Notes: a model not told the origin generated them from the sequence alone. 64,000 nucleotides of DNA from Trichobilharzia szidati (GCA_944472155.2 OX235271.1:95183256-95247255); one strand, 5' to 3'; shown: positions 23,841 to 34,906, numbered from the stretch's first letter. A program made the numbers and translations.

Positions 23841-24504
23841 TTCTAAATAATAATGACGTATGCAGCTAGCAGATCATACAATTCAGTGTACAACTTTTGA
23901 AAAAACGTAGTAGATAACTTGCAAATTACACTGCTACACTGAACACAATGGCTATGCTTAACCTATATGAAGCATAACTAACACTAACATAATAATACAG
24001 CTGGATTGCCTAATAGTTCTTAGAAATATAGCATACAGATTAACCTGCAAACAGTTCGAATACTGAAATTGATGCAAATAGTGCACCTAGTGGCAACATA
24101 AGAAAATTAGAGATTAGAACAATCAGTTGGGATAGATGTAGAGCGAATTACTGTACTGTTTTGTGTACCTTAGATGTACGACTTTCTGCTAATGTACAAT
24201 GTCCTGCTAGAGTTTAACCTATTAACATTCCACTTATTATCACACTGCATACCTCATCGATAAATTTGTATCAACACTTTGGAGTATACAACTATGTTCA
24301 TTACTATCCATATCTCAATTTTCACTGTATCAGTGTTAAAATAAGCCATTACATCTTGGATCATCAAGACAGGAAATCAAATCCCTTCAGGAGATATTCT
24401 TAAAAATCATTTCTTTTTAAAGCCTACATAGAATCAAAAAGTGAAGGTCTCGAGATCTGCATTCATCTCATAGAATCATCAAAATTATTTGAACAAAGCA
24501 AGAA
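23841..24504. other. No recognised gene
   Basis: AT-rich, no motif found. Confidence 0.3.
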
Positions 24505-24570
24505 GAAAATACTGAAGAGGATAAAGTAACGAAATCATATTTCGTCGGTTCTCCTCAGCTGCATGCATTC
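24505..24570 (-). ncRNA. Penelope-like tail with hammerhead-like fold, minus copy
   Basis: On the minus strand: GAATGCATGCAG, then the core CTGAGGA (fits CUGANGA), a short GAACCGAC, then GAA and a helix III region. This aligns with the tails at 37248, 24986 and 56835. The outer helix is poorly paired in this copy, so activity is unlikely even though the core looks intact. Confidence 0.45.
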
Positions 24571-24985
24571 AAAACCAGTTTAATATAAATACACAAGGTA
24601 TTTAAATACTTTAGTTGTTGATAATAAACTGTTTGTGGTTGTTAGGATAGACAACCAATCTCTGTTAAGCGTGAAGTCATGACTTATGCATGCACTGACA
24701 TAATAACCTGATTGAACAGTTTTTGATTGGCTTATTTTAGCTTGAATTTCTGAGGAATCATGGTGTCATACAACCAATCAGATTTGTTTATTTATTTATG
24801 GCATGAATTCTTGAGGTTTTGTAAACCACATATTTTGAGTAATAAAACATCTGACTTTTGTGTCTATCTCGGTGTGCGGGAAATATTTTCAAGTAAAAAA
24901 GTTGGTTACAATGTCGTGTTTGGAGGTGTATCCCAATCAACTTAGATAACAACCACAATCCAGTAACACTCCATCATAACAGTGG
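24571..24985. other. AT-rich sequence between two inverted Penelope-like tails
   Basis: About 400 bp with no recognised coding part. A frame at 24760-24945 has no supporting features. Confidence 0.3.
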
Positions 24986-25045
24986 TTGTATGCAGTTGAA
25001 AAGAACCAACAAAATATAATGACGTCATATTATCTTGCTTAATAT
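24986..25045 (+). ncRNA. Penelope-like tail with hammerhead-like fold, plus copy
   Basis: TTGTATGCAG, core TTGAAAA (mutated), GAACCAAC, then a partly self-complementary arm (ATATAATGAC with GTCATATTAT) followed by C and TTGCTTAATATG. Same order as the copies at 37248 and 56835, with core changes that should abolish cleavage. Confidence 0.45.
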
Positions 25046-25242
25046 GTTCTTCTTGCCTTGTATGAAGTCAAAATTATTCCTCAGAGCTACAAATACTCTT
25101 TATCATCTGAGATGGATAATAATAATGAAGACTTCCCTTAAACGATGAACACTATTCTAAAAGCAGATATACAAGATATACCACCGACCGCACAAGACAC
25201 AGTAGTGGATAACGAAACTGAGCAAAACTAAGATCACTTTCA

Positions 25243-25375
25243 TCATGAGCTGACATTGGTTAGAGAACCATTGGAAAACCTGCAGGGAGTACTGGACACC
25301 TGTTTCGTCGTAGTTTGGGACTCTTCATCAGTACGCATCCACTGGGGTTCGAACTCAGGACCTTCTGGTTTCAAG
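25243..25375 (-). repeat. Smalpha-like SINE, 3' part, inverted arm
   Basis: Minus-strand copy of the 3' half of the family: tail TCATGATG...CCAATGGTTCTCTAAC, the hammerhead region (GTACTG, ATGAAGA, stem II GTCC...) and the start of the tRNA-like box. It faces the plus-strand copy at 25376-25720, making an inverted pair. Confidence 0.75.
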
Positions 25376-25720
25376 GGTTCCGGTGGGGAGTCGTGACCAG
25401 TGGGGTGCAGCAGGTCGGATGTAAGGACAAATACTCACCGAAGACATTGGCTAGCAGTTGCGCTATATCGTGAATTGACAGAGGTCAGAATTCATGGACT
25501 GGCCATTGGATCGGGTCCCATTGGCTTAATGGTCTACGAGTTAGCTGGTCTTGTAACCAGAAGGTCCTGGGTTCGAACCCCGGTGGGTACGTACTGATGA
25601 AGAGTCCCAAACTAGGACAAAACAGCTGTCCAGTACTCCCTGCAGGTTTTCCAATGGTTCTCTAACCAATGTCAGCTCATGATGAAATCCTGTAACCAAT
25701 TAACCAAATCCCTACAAACC
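25376..25720 (+). repeat. Smalpha-like SINE with tRNA-like box and hammerhead relic
   Basis: In order: GGGAGTCGTGACCAGTGGGG, a tRNA-like stretch at about 25515-25582 (TGGCTTAATGGTCTACGAG as box A, GGTTCGAACCCC as box B), and the hammerhead-like stretch 25583-25640. The hammerhead has core ATGAAGA where CUGANGA is expected, helix II GTCC/GGAC, and a final CAGTAC that could pair with GTACTG. The first core C is A here, which should prevent cleavage. Confidence 0.8.
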
Positions 25721-25745
25721 AAAACTTGAATAAGATCATTTTGAT

Positions 25746-27565
25746 CCATGAAAAAGAATTGATGTAAACAACAACTTTTCAAAGAAAGAAAAAACCTTTT
25801 CATTCATTTATTATCAAGCATAATAATAATAACAATACTCCAGCAGTAATGTTCAAGGCTATCAAAAGACGAAAGAAGTACTTAAAAAATAACATAAAAC
25901 ATATTGGCAGCATATAGGCAATAATGAGACTGTTGTCTAGCATACTCACAACTGTTAGACTGCAGAAATGCAAAAAAAAACAAACAAACAACAACTTTAG
26001 TTGATCATTGGCTAAACAGAGTAAGACACGAAATCCTCTTTCAGCTGGTAATTTACATATAACAAAGTGTATAAAGGATCGAATCTGTTACACAAAAAGA
26101 TACGCTAGTTTTCTTTTTCTTCTTCGCCTATACAAACATTCCCGTTGATCAAGTTTCAATAGATTAGGAAATATGCTATACAAGAGATAAATGATTCAAA
26201 TAAAAGAAAGTGTAAAGGTATACTCTTACAACATAATATTGAAAACTATTCAATGATTGTTTTTGATAAGGGTAAATATACACAGTATGCATGTGTGTGT
26301 ATTGTACATGTTTTATGTATACAGGTCTGGGCAGTAAGTTGATGATAAAAGGGAACTATGTACAAGCACACAGAGTGTTATTGTGCAATATATAAAGTGA
26401 TCGTATACAAGAAAAGAATTGAATTGCATAGCAGACAAACAGAAATTACGAAAAAGGCGCTATTGGATAGAAAGCAAACAAACAAATACAACTAGCGGCG
26501 GAATTTACAAATGAAAAAGAACAAAACTAACGTAAGTTAAAATACTGAAGAAGGAGTAATGTGAACAGTGGAGGAGTTAAGTACCAAAAAGAAAGAATTC
26601 AAAATGGTGACTAGTCAGGTTTTTTGAAAGAAAAACAGACAGTGAATGAAACAAGCACAATAAAAACACAAACAAAACAATAATTCCTATAAAACACAGT
26701 TTTACAAGTTCATTATTCAATGAATAAATAAAAAGTTATATTCAAAAATAAACAGAAAACAAAATGCACTTTGAACAAACAACAGCAATAACAACAATAC
26801 TATGTGCAAAGAACTGACACACCTACAGGCATGATTGAAATTATTAAAGGGAAGGAAGCTATCATATAACTTAAAGAATACCAATATTATTACTAGTATT
26901 GTCAGAAGTGAGATAATAATGATAGTAATAAAAATAATCCACACTATGATCAATCAATATAAAGGAATATTCTCAAAAAAAAAAGAAATTGAAAACATCG
27001 AATTATTTCAACGTTCTCTGGCAAGATGATGGTGGTGATTGCATCACACTAGAGAGAGAGAGAGAGAAAATAGTCGCTATGATGATTAATAATTCGTATA
27101 CTTTGGACGAAAGCACATCATGATCTTAAGGATATGAAGTTAGCGATTCGAAGAGAATATTAACAAACAATTGCACATTTCCTGAGTATCAATTTAGTTT
27201 CATGGTTGAATAGGAATAAATTGAATACCTAAAAATCAAATGAATAAATAGGAAATACAGATAAAGAGTGGTCATTAGTGGTTAAATAGGTAATTGTGAA
27301 GATAATAATTATCGTAATTATTATTTTAATAATAATTAGCTTTCAGTGACCTGAATAGTGTTTCACAAAGAGGCATTTGAAAACAAAGGAATTCATTGGA
27401 TACCTTCGTTTTATTCTTAACTATTCAGGGGTACGAAACGTTAACAATAATTGTGGTCTAGAAAAGAAATACCTTTTAATATATATGTATACATCACACA
27501 GAGGGATTTGCCTACTAATGAATCAATTTACTGGAATTCACAATTACAAAGCCAGATAGATTTCA
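25746..27565. other. AT-rich, repeat-poor stretch without a gene
   Basis: Long A/T runs and a GA microsatellite near 27050-27066. Open frames such as 26717-26953 translate to low-complexity hydrophobic sequence and are not believed to be genes. It could be non-coding flank of the host gene, but nothing in the sequence shows it. Confidence 0.4.
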
Positions 27566-27569
27566 GTTG

Positions 27570-27735
27570 CTTTGTGATGTATACATTGATTGGTCATGCA
27601 CCTTTGACCGTGGCACTCGGTGACACAGTTTCGAGTCTCAAGGGGCGGTAGGATGAGTTTCCTCAACATGGCAGATGCGCCTTGTTGACGAGTGCTAACA
27701 AACATGAAACCAAAGTCCAGGACTTCCTACAGATT
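27570..27735 (-). repeat. Interspersed repeat family R3, copy 1
   Basis: On the minus strand it reads TTTGTTAGCACTCGTCAACA and AGGCGCATCTGCCATGTTGA then GGAAACTCAT. Related blocks occur at 31260-31440 and 50425-50520. Class unknown. Confidence 0.55.
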
Positions 27736-27748
27736 ACCTCCAAATGCT

Positions 27749-28450
27749 TTACACTTTGAGGGACTCTGTGTAACACTGTGAAGCATTCATGTGGGGTGCT
27801 CGATGTCCGGACATGACAAGGTGTTCGAGGATCGAGCTGTTGCTATTCTTCTTTTCTCCTCTATCTGACCAAGCTGGACAGTGTCCCAGAATACGTTTGT
27901 GGACTTGACGTTGCGTACGGCCGATATACTTTGCTCCACACGAGCAAGTAAATTGATAAATCCACATTTAAGTGGCCAAAAGCGGTTTCTTGTCCTTAAC
28001 GTTAGACTGGATTAACTGTCTGCTGGAGAATGTGATACGTAGAGCGGTTGTTGGAAATGTCTTCTTCAGACATTTAGAAAGGCGGTTTCTGAGAATTTCC
28101 GCTGCGACATCACCTTTAAATCCTAGGTTCATGAAGAGAGTCTTCTTAGGAACCGTTGCGATGTTTGACACCGGAGGCTTCTCCTTCATGTTTTTGTCAA
28201 TAAATCCTGGTGGATACCCGTTCTCTATTACGGTTTCACGTAATAAATTTAATTCTTTCTCTACCATGTCTTCCGAGCAGATTTTTCTAATCCTTGAACA
28301 CAACGTACGTACCAGGTTTCGCTTTCGGACCAGTGGGACGAATCTCTGGAAGTTGATAAACTGTCCCTCAATATCGTACAAAGGGACTTCGGATACGCCA
28401 GCTTTACGCTTTATGATGTGTATTACAACACAAATGATATCTAGGGTCAT
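27749..28450 (-). pseudogene. Penelope-like element fragment: RT end and GIY-YIG endonuclease
   Basis: The upstream frame (27968-28450) holds the region after the RT core: RKRNLVRTLCSRIRKICSED, IENGYPPGFIDKNM and VPKKTLFMNLGFKGD. One stop codon later the frame continues (27749-27967) as IYQFTCSCGAKYIGRTQRQV, the GIY-YIG nuclease core with its Cys pair, then ILEHLVMSGH. The RT catalytic part is missing (5' truncation near 28450), as is common for this class. A single stop and truncation make it non-functional. Confidence 0.85.
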
Positions 28451-28587
28451 CCAAAATTCTATATATTCATAACTCCTTCAACTACACGCTGAGTCACTGG
28501 AAATTTGTCAATCATCCAATGAAGCGAATCGAAATTTAGTTATCATTCAATGACGAATAAATTAAAGACAACAATCTATTTGTCATA

Positions 28588-28825
28588 AAAGGCGCATCGG
28601 TGGTTCAATGACAGAATGGTCGCCAACCACGCAAGTGGTCAGGGTTCAAGTTCAGGCAGACAGGATCTTACACCTCTCCTGGTAAACTAGTCTATAGAGA
28701 GACCGGATAAGAGGGAAGCCCCCCTCATCCCGTAAAAATAACACCACCACTATCGGGACTTCAAAAGTTTGAAGCCCTATGATCTTGCACTCGAAACACA
28801 AGGAACAGAAAAAGAATTTGTCATA
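28588..28825 (+). repeat. tRNA-derived SINE (GACGCACTCC family)
   Basis: Starts GGCGCATCGGTGGTTCAATG (box A-like), has a degenerate box B, then CCCCTCATCCCGTAAAAATA and a GTTTGAAGCCCTATG tail. Diverged copy. Confidence 0.7.
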
Positions 28826-28879
28826 AAAAGAAGAACTAAAGAAAAACGGTGACCGTTTTTTTCAACTTCTAACTAAACA

Positions 28880-29125
28880 CTGGTGGACGTAAGGAGTCTA
28901 TGACTAGGCTGGAGATAACTGGTGATATGGCTCAAAATTGCTGTGATCTGCTATATCCAAAAAAGCCTGTTATTATTCTTTCCTCTTCACATTTCTGCTT
29001 ATTATCGTTCTTCCGAATCTCGTTGTTTTTTCTCTTTGTCTTCCATTGTGTGCTTCATGGAGTGTTGTAACTCGAACTGTTGCACTTCTGTACAAACTTC
29101 TATGTTGAAACCGGTCAGTCAGTCC
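28880..29125 (+). repeat. 3' tail of a second RTE-like family
   Basis: Matches the 3' parts at 51080-51660 and 62520-63045: GGTGATATGGCTC, a CT-rich middle, CATGGAGTG.TG and TTCTATGTTGAAACCGGTC then a CAGT repeat. Confidence 0.6.
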
Positions 29126-29246
29126 ATGACCAGGTAACAAATACGATTTAATTCATTTCCATAACATAGTGAGCACCATTGAAATGTGATATTCACAGTA
29201 CTTACGATTATCTTTCAAAGGTAAATAAAATGGTCATTTACAGTAA

Positions 29247-29475
29247 CATGGCTTCGGTAGTTCAGTGGTATAATACTTGTGTGGTTCGGAGTTTGATCCC
29301 CGACAGACGCACTCCTACACCTCGCCTAATTGGTAGTAAGCCTGGTAAAGATAGAATGCTGACATGCGGCTAGCAACCCTGACCCCGGAAAACGAAAGAC
29401 ACCACTGATACTGAAACTTTAAAGCTCAAGCTTGAAGCTCTATATGTTCCACTTGGAACGCAAAGGAATAAAATA
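29247..29475 (+). repeat. tRNA-derived SINE (GACGCACTCC family)
   Basis: GGCTTCGGTAGTTCAGTGGT box A, GTTTGATCCCCGACAGACGC box B region, CTAGCAACCCTGACCCCGG and the tail GTTCCACTTGGAACGCAAAG plus an AAT repeat. Confidence 0.75.
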
Positions 29476-29719
29476 ATAATAAAAATGAAATAACATGCAA
29501 ACACTTCGATACATTGAGTTTAGTAAGATCCCATATGTCCAGTCTTTCAGCTCGTTGTTGAGTTAAAAAAGAGGATACATGTATCAAATACATCAAAAAG
29601 GGATTCTTCCTTCTACTTCAAATTATTGTAAGTCAAAATTGAAATGAGATCGTTTACCACCACTAATTATTATTTTTTTAAATATTTATTTACTATAGAT
29701 TGATTCTACAAAGTATTTT

Positions 29720-29878
29720 GGTACAACTATGGAATTTTCAGCATGTGATATCGGTAGCCTAAATTTAGCAGACCAACCATTGAAATCACGTGTGCGTCAG
29801 CTGGCGATCAATCCCCGGACCAGATGCATGGTCGGAGAGAGTCCTAACCACCTTGCCACCAATGCACAGTAACATATA
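29720..29878 (-). repeat. tRNA-derived SINE head with different tail
   Basis: On minus: GTGCATTGGTGGCAAGGTGG, then box B GGGGATTGATC. Its tail (GCTACCGATATCACATGCTG) is shared with 43935-44082 but not with the other copies, so this is a separate subfamily. Confidence 0.6.
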
Positions 29879-30069
29879 ATAATAATTTTTGCTTCATTCC
29901 GAAGCAGTACAGCTATCTTAAACCAGTATATCGATCAAAGATTGTCCTTTCTGCTGGGGAAAACAGAATTTATTCAAAGAATTATAAGTACAGATGTATT
30001 CACAAAGTGAAAAACCAAGATTTCTACCGCACATCTGATGCAACAAATACCTACTCATCTTCACTCACC

Positions 30070-30175
30070 TAGTTTACTAGCCAGTCCCAAGCCCGGGTAA
30101 AGAGGGAGGATTGAGGGGCGCGTGGGGCTAGCGACCCTACCCCACAAAACCAATGAAACTGCTACAGAAACTTCA
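30070..30175 (+). repeat. SINE fragment (GACGCACTCC family)
   Basis: Middle part only: GGGGCTAGCGACCCTACCCC and AAACTGCTACAGAAACTTCA-like sequence. Confidence 0.5.
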
Positions 30176-30734
30176 ACACAAATAAAAATATTAAAAATAC
30201 TCGTCTTACAAATGTTGGCAATGTCACCAAATATGTAACAAGTGCAGAAATAATCCCAGAACAGTAGAAAAAGCAAATGCAACAAAGTGACAATTGACAG
30301 GCTTTTTCTCATTGTTACAAATATCATCAAAACACGAAGTAAATGCATAAAACTCTACTTACCTGATAGTAGTAATTAAAAAACTTCTAAAGATTTGAAA
30401 GTTGAAGAGACCTGAGCATCGAAAAAGAATCAAATTGTAGCACAACATGATATGATGATTTCACACTCATGAATTTGGCATACAGGTGTTAGAAATCTGT
30501 TGTGTCGGTGGATTACTACCATGTTGAACTGAACGATTCATATAACGACGATTGGTTGATTGACTTAAACCAAAGTATTTTAAGTTTTTATCTGGACTGT
30601 ACAAATAAAACAAAGGAGATGATAAAATTAAAGCATGTTTAATTGAAGTAACAGTTAACACATACTTATTGCATACAAAAATTGTGTGATTCAACAAAAA
30701 CCCTAAATGCAGCTGTCACAACTAGAAATTTAGT

Positions 30735-31165
30735 TTTCCAATGGTCGTCTAACCGATGTCAGTTCATGATGAAATCCTGAAACCATTCAAATCCCTGTGA
30801 ACCAACATTTGAATATCAATCTGATGCTCACTAGTGACTGGCCCTATTCAGGTAAGTAGTTACCTGGGGTTCTAGTGGGAAGTCGTCACCAGTGAGGTAC
30901 AGCTAGTCGAGTGTGAGGACAAATACTCGCCGATGACATTCGCCAATGGTTGTGCCATATCACGAATTGGCAGAAGTTAGAATTCATGAACCATCAGAGG
31001 AACCAATGGATAGGGTCCCAGTGGCTTAATGGTATACGAACTCGCCTTGTAATCAGAAGGTCCTGGGTTCAAACTGATGAAGAGTCCCAAACTAGGACGA
31101 AACAGCTATCCGGTACTCCCAGGTTTTCCAGTGGTTCTCTAATTGATGTCAGTTCATGATGAAAT
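30735..31165 (+). repeat. Smalpha-like SINE with hammerhead relic
   Basis: A partial tail (30735-30815) is followed by a full copy: GTCGTCACCAGTGAGG, box A CAGTGGCTTAATGGTATACG, then the hammerhead stretch at 31070-31120 with core ATGAAGA, stem II GTCC/GGAC and GAAACAGCTATC. Box B is truncated (GGGTTCAAAC). Confidence 0.75.
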
Positions 31166-31259
31166 CCCGAAATTCGGTTATTTATTTATAACGTCTAAAT
31201 GCATAGGTGTATACAAAAAACCCACTAGCATTTCAGTACAGTTGCATACCAGTTGTTAG

Positions 31260-31440
31260 GAGGTTGTAGACAATAGACGATAAGTTGTGGACCTAGGTTC
31301 CGTGTTTGTTGACGCTCGTTAGCAAGGCGTATCTGCAATCATCAAGGAACTCATGTCATTCCTGAGATCTGAACTCGAGTAACTACCCAGTGCTGCAATG
31401 AGAGACGTTGCCAGTGAGCTATTCAGGTTCGTGATTGACC
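31260..31440 (+). repeat. Interspersed repeat family R3, copy 2
   Basis: GGACCTAGGTTCCGTGTTTG, then CGCTCGTTAGCAAGGCGTAT and CAAGGAACTCATG. Related to 27570 and 50425. Confidence 0.55.
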
Positions 31441-31734
31441 TTCTATAATACCCAGCTTGTTCACGATAAGTGCTTCATTCATGAGACGGTTATACAGTAT
31501 ATCAACTCCCTAAATATTCAATCATACGTTACGTTACAAAGAAATTCTGTTGGTTTATTGTTTTCCATAAGTGAATAGTTCCATCAAGTATCCTACTTCA
31601 TTTTCTGACGAAGGCAGTACTGAAGATTACAACAAGCTTGTAAAAATCACATCTTGTGCTACACATCTTATCTTATTCCAACACTAATTTCACTCAGTGT
31701 AATAAACAAATAAGTGTACGATTGGGAATACGTT

Positions 31735-31975
31735 GAGGAGGCCATCAAATGACAATGAGAGCGATGCAAGCCATCACTCGAGTGGGACCACAATGGGAAG
31801 TGACGAGTGAATTGTCTCGTCGATGGTGACATGGAGGAGATCGTACGAAGAGGTTATGAGAGATTATAGGCAATCGTGAACCCAGCTGAAGAGGGCGGCA
31901 GAAAATAGGACAAAGTGGAGATTGTTTTATTAAAGCTCTATGTTCCACTCGGAACCCAAGGGAATAATAATAATA
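31735..31975 (+). repeat. RTE-element 3' tail
   Basis: CATCACTCGAGTGGGACC, TGACATGGAGGAGATCGT and the end block CTATGTTCCACTCGGAACCC with an AAT repeat. Same family as 18323-21536. Confidence 0.75.
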
Positions 31976-32261
31976 CCCTTTCTACATGTTTTTTTCAGTG
32001 TCTGGTGAGTGAAATAACAAGAAATAATTCTTGAAGTGATCCAGGATCTAGGATGCACATTTCGTTCTATTTGGGACTCGTCACATCTGGATATACCTGA
32101 ATTCCCAATGAGTAATGTGTGAGACACCAAAACATAATTCCAACAACTTCAGGTCAATGCTTAGACATGGGTTGAAGCATGCGTACTGGAAGTCAGTATG
32201 TTAACAAAGACTGAGTACTTCGGTACAGCATAATCAATCACCGGGAAATACAAATTAACTT

Positions 32262-33505
32262 AATAATAAAGACATAATTCTTTTTAATAATTCAATAATT
32301 CCCATTGTAGCATTAAGAACACAATATTCAGCGAAGAGACTCTTTTCAACGAATTTATCATCAGGCTGTACAATCGCATATATATGGTTTTTAAGAAATT
32401 ATATCCGGTGTGGGAATTAGGTCAAGGGTGTAAATACATGAAATAATAATAATAGTATGAAATGCAATTGAAATATTTGTGATTATAATCATAGTTTAAT
32501 GTCAAGTGGCAAAATAATTAATGTAATAATAATAAATAAGGTGTAGAGATTTTGGAAAGGGGTACATAGGAGTCGATCAGGTGTTCCAAAATAGAGCTTC
32601 GCACACATTTCCTTTCTCCCTTGTAAAACCATGCTGGAATATGTACTCGTATCCATGTGGAAAGCGTCCTCTGACTACAGTCAATGTAACTGGCTCCACA
32701 AGAGCAGGTGAACTGATAGATGCACATGGAGGCGGCCAGACGGGGAAGCTTATCTTTTACAGAGGTAGAGAACAGCTTGCTGCAAAGAACGTCTTACTGA
32801 CTGATTTAGAGAGACGATTTTTGAGCATATCTGAAGCTTGATCACCTTTGAATTCCAAGTTCATGAATAAGGTTTTCTTTGGAACTGAGTCGGTGACCAG
32901 TTTAGACTGCTTATCTTTCATGTTGCTGTCAATAAATCGGTTAGGGTAACCATTTTCTGCGAGCGTGGCTTTTAAGAAGTCAAGTTCTGAGTCAACGCAA
33001 TCAGAACTACAAATTTTCCTTATCCTAGAGCAGAGCGAATGAATTAGGTTCCTTTTCCTGGAAATAGGCACCCAACTGTAAAAATTAGTTAGTTGTCCGT
33101 TCCATGTACGTTTCCGATGGATAGATCTTTTGAGAGATCCGTCATTACGTCTGCTAAGGCACACATCAAGAAACGGAATACTTAGTTCGGATTCCTTTCC
33201 TACGGTGAATTGTAAAGAAGGATGGCAGTTGTTGAAAGCAAACAAGACATCATCCAGAATTACGTTATTATCGCAGATATAACGAAAGTGTCGTCTACGT
33301 ATCTTTTATAAATGTCAAAATGACCGATGGTCTGACTAAGTTGAGAATTTTCGAGCTTTGCCATAAAACAATCAGCCAACAAGGGACCCCCAGTGGTGAT
33401 CCCATGGCAATGCCATCTCTCTCTGTCTAAAAATCTCATTATTGAAGGTGAACTGAACATTCAACGTGCACGTTGAATAATAAAGACATAATTCTTGTTA
33501 ATAAA
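32262..33505 (-). mobile_element. Penelope-like element insertion, 5'-truncated, with long target repeats
   Basis: Bounded by a direct repeat of about 29 bp (32262-32290 and 33476-33504) that starts AATAATAAAGACATAATTCT and has one visible mismatch. Target duplications of this size occur in Penelope-like elements. Inside, on the minus strand, are the end of RT, the linker and a GIY-YIG domain. A candidate hammerhead core CTGATGA with a following GAAA lies near its 3' end (32344-32364). The 5' junction carries an 18-bp palindrome (33459-33476). Confidence 0.75.
32518..33463 (-). pseudogene. Penelope-like RT end and GIY-YIG, broken
   Basis: Starts in the RT at NVQFTFNNEIF, passes LLADCFMAKLENSQLSQ and reaches the catalytic YVDD (IYKRYVDDTFVIS, 33275-33300). 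A frame change follows, then 32757-33245 with IPFLDVCLSRRNDGS, LIHSLCSRIRKICSSD, AENGYPNRFID and VPKKTLFMNLEFKGD. Another break leads to 32518-32727: IYQFTCSCGASYIDCSQRT, where the second Gly-Arg of the usual YIGR is Asp-Cys, so the nuclease is damaged. Confidence 0.85.
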
Positions 33506-33591
33506 AAAACCATTAATCATGGATTTAAGGAATACATATTTTTAAATGACTAAGAATATATATATAGCAAAAAGTCTGAGACAAAACTCAC

Positions 33592-34366
33592 TTAGTACTA
33601 CTACTGGCAGCAGCCATTATATCAGGATGAATATGCAGGGATGATGATGGTAATTTTGATTGATGACTAGTATGACTGACATGAAATGAATGTGAACGTG
33701 GATGATGACATTCTCTGGGATGTTTAACTTCATTATTCATAGGATAAGAGGAATCAGTATACTGACTGTTGTACATATCCACGTGATGACTGTTGTTGTT
33801 GTTGTTGTATTATTATTATTATCATTATAATCTTTATTAAAGTTAACTGGATTAGATGGTGATGGTGGTGTTAGTAAGCCAGGATCATAATTAGGAATAC
33901 AAGAAGTAAACATAATGTTCATTGGTTGTTGTTGTTGTTGCTGTTGTGGAAGATAATGATTTCCACTCATCATTAAATGATTAAAATTCATCATGAATGG
34001 AGGAGAATTGGATTCCTCGGCGTACAGGTTACAACCATTACGTTGATATTGCTGCTGTTGTGCTGGTTTGCTGGTAATGATGATGATGATGACGGCGGCG
34101 TTGTTGTTGATGATGATTTGAATCATTCCTAAATGATGCTGATGCTGATACAGTTCGATGAAAATGATTTGGATGATTAGAAACTACAACAACAACTGGA
34201 GATTTTTCACCATTGTGCTTACCACTTACATCATTGTCATTATGATATGAATGATATAAGTTTGGATTTAAATGTGAATAAGAACAGAATTCTGTAGAAT
34301 GCGGTTGTTCACACTGCTGATGAGATCGATTGCTTACAGCATCTTTCTCAGGTAAACCAAATTCAT
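33592..34366 (-). CDS. Host receptor gene, exon H: distal cytoplasmic tail
   Basis: Acceptor ...AATAG before ATGAA at 34366 joins in phase 1 to the previous exon (G+AT = Asp): DEFGLPEKDAVSNRSHQQ. The tail is rich in His, Asn, Gln and Ser (RRRHHHHHYQQ, YLPQQQQQQQPMN, PGLLTPPSPSNPV, IMAAASSST). Reading frame changes near 34065 (an A run) and returns to the first frame near 33815 (AAT/ACA junction), so two opposite one-base indels flank the middle segment. The right end is either TGA at 33588-33590 or a donor (GTGAGT, 33591-33586) into a further exon. Not a repeat: no similar sequence elsewhere in the window. Confidence 0.6.
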
Positions 34367-34546
34367 CTATTAATTTAGAGGAAAACAAAAAGAAAAAAAG
34401 GAAAGATGAAAGAACAGAGTGAAATAACTGTGAAGAGGATAAACCGGTACACATTACTCAGTAAGTGTATGGGTAAAGTGACGAGATGAGTATCTCCATG
34501 AGCTTACCGGAACAAAATCCTTGATGTACATACAAAATACTCCCAT

Positions 34547-34906
34547 TGTACCGACAGAAGACAAGGGCCAGGCAATAGATTGTTTATTGAGATAATCAAG
34601 AGGTATTTATAGATTTTTATGTGCATTATTGTTAGCGATATTATTAACGGAGAAGCAACCTCCTCTGATTGGTTGTTTGCTTGCTGAAGGTTATTCTGCA
34701 CCACTTGTGACCGTTTCTTACACAGTTAAGCCATATATCTGCGAATCGTATTTGTACAAGTTAAGATCTGCTGTGATTGGTTGGTGAGTTCATCAAAGTT
34801 AGGCTTTGTTATTGTTTTTCTCATGACCCCGATTCGGGACGTGAACATTGATGTTAATTGTTATCTACAATTTTGGCTTGCAGACAGCTTCCACCACACC
34901 TCTACA
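34547..34906 (+). repeat. LTR-like repeat, copy 2 (solo)
   Basis: About 360 bp, starts TGTACCGACAGAAGACAAGG and ends CACACCTCTACA. Similar along its length to 17760-18118. No internal element or clear target duplication around it, so probably a solo LTR in the host intron. Confidence 0.6.

Noticed and set aside
25515..25582. tRNA gene
   Set aside because: Box A and B are present but the sequence is the head of a repeated SINE and does not close a cloverleaf acceptor stem.
26717..26953. Hydrophobic 78-residue ORF as a membrane protein
   Set aside because: Composition follows from AT-rich low-complexity DNA; no start context or conserved motif.
27043..27070. Direct repeats suggesting a CRISPR array
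   Set aside because: Simple GA microsatellite, as at 49375 and 55575; a eukaryotic genome.
31590..31625. Hammerhead core CTGACGA
   Set aside because: No GAA turn or pairing arms at the right distance.
34068..34233. Short intron inside exon H from GTAAGT to TTACCAG
   Set aside because: Good-looking sites, but splicing them does not restore the reading frame.
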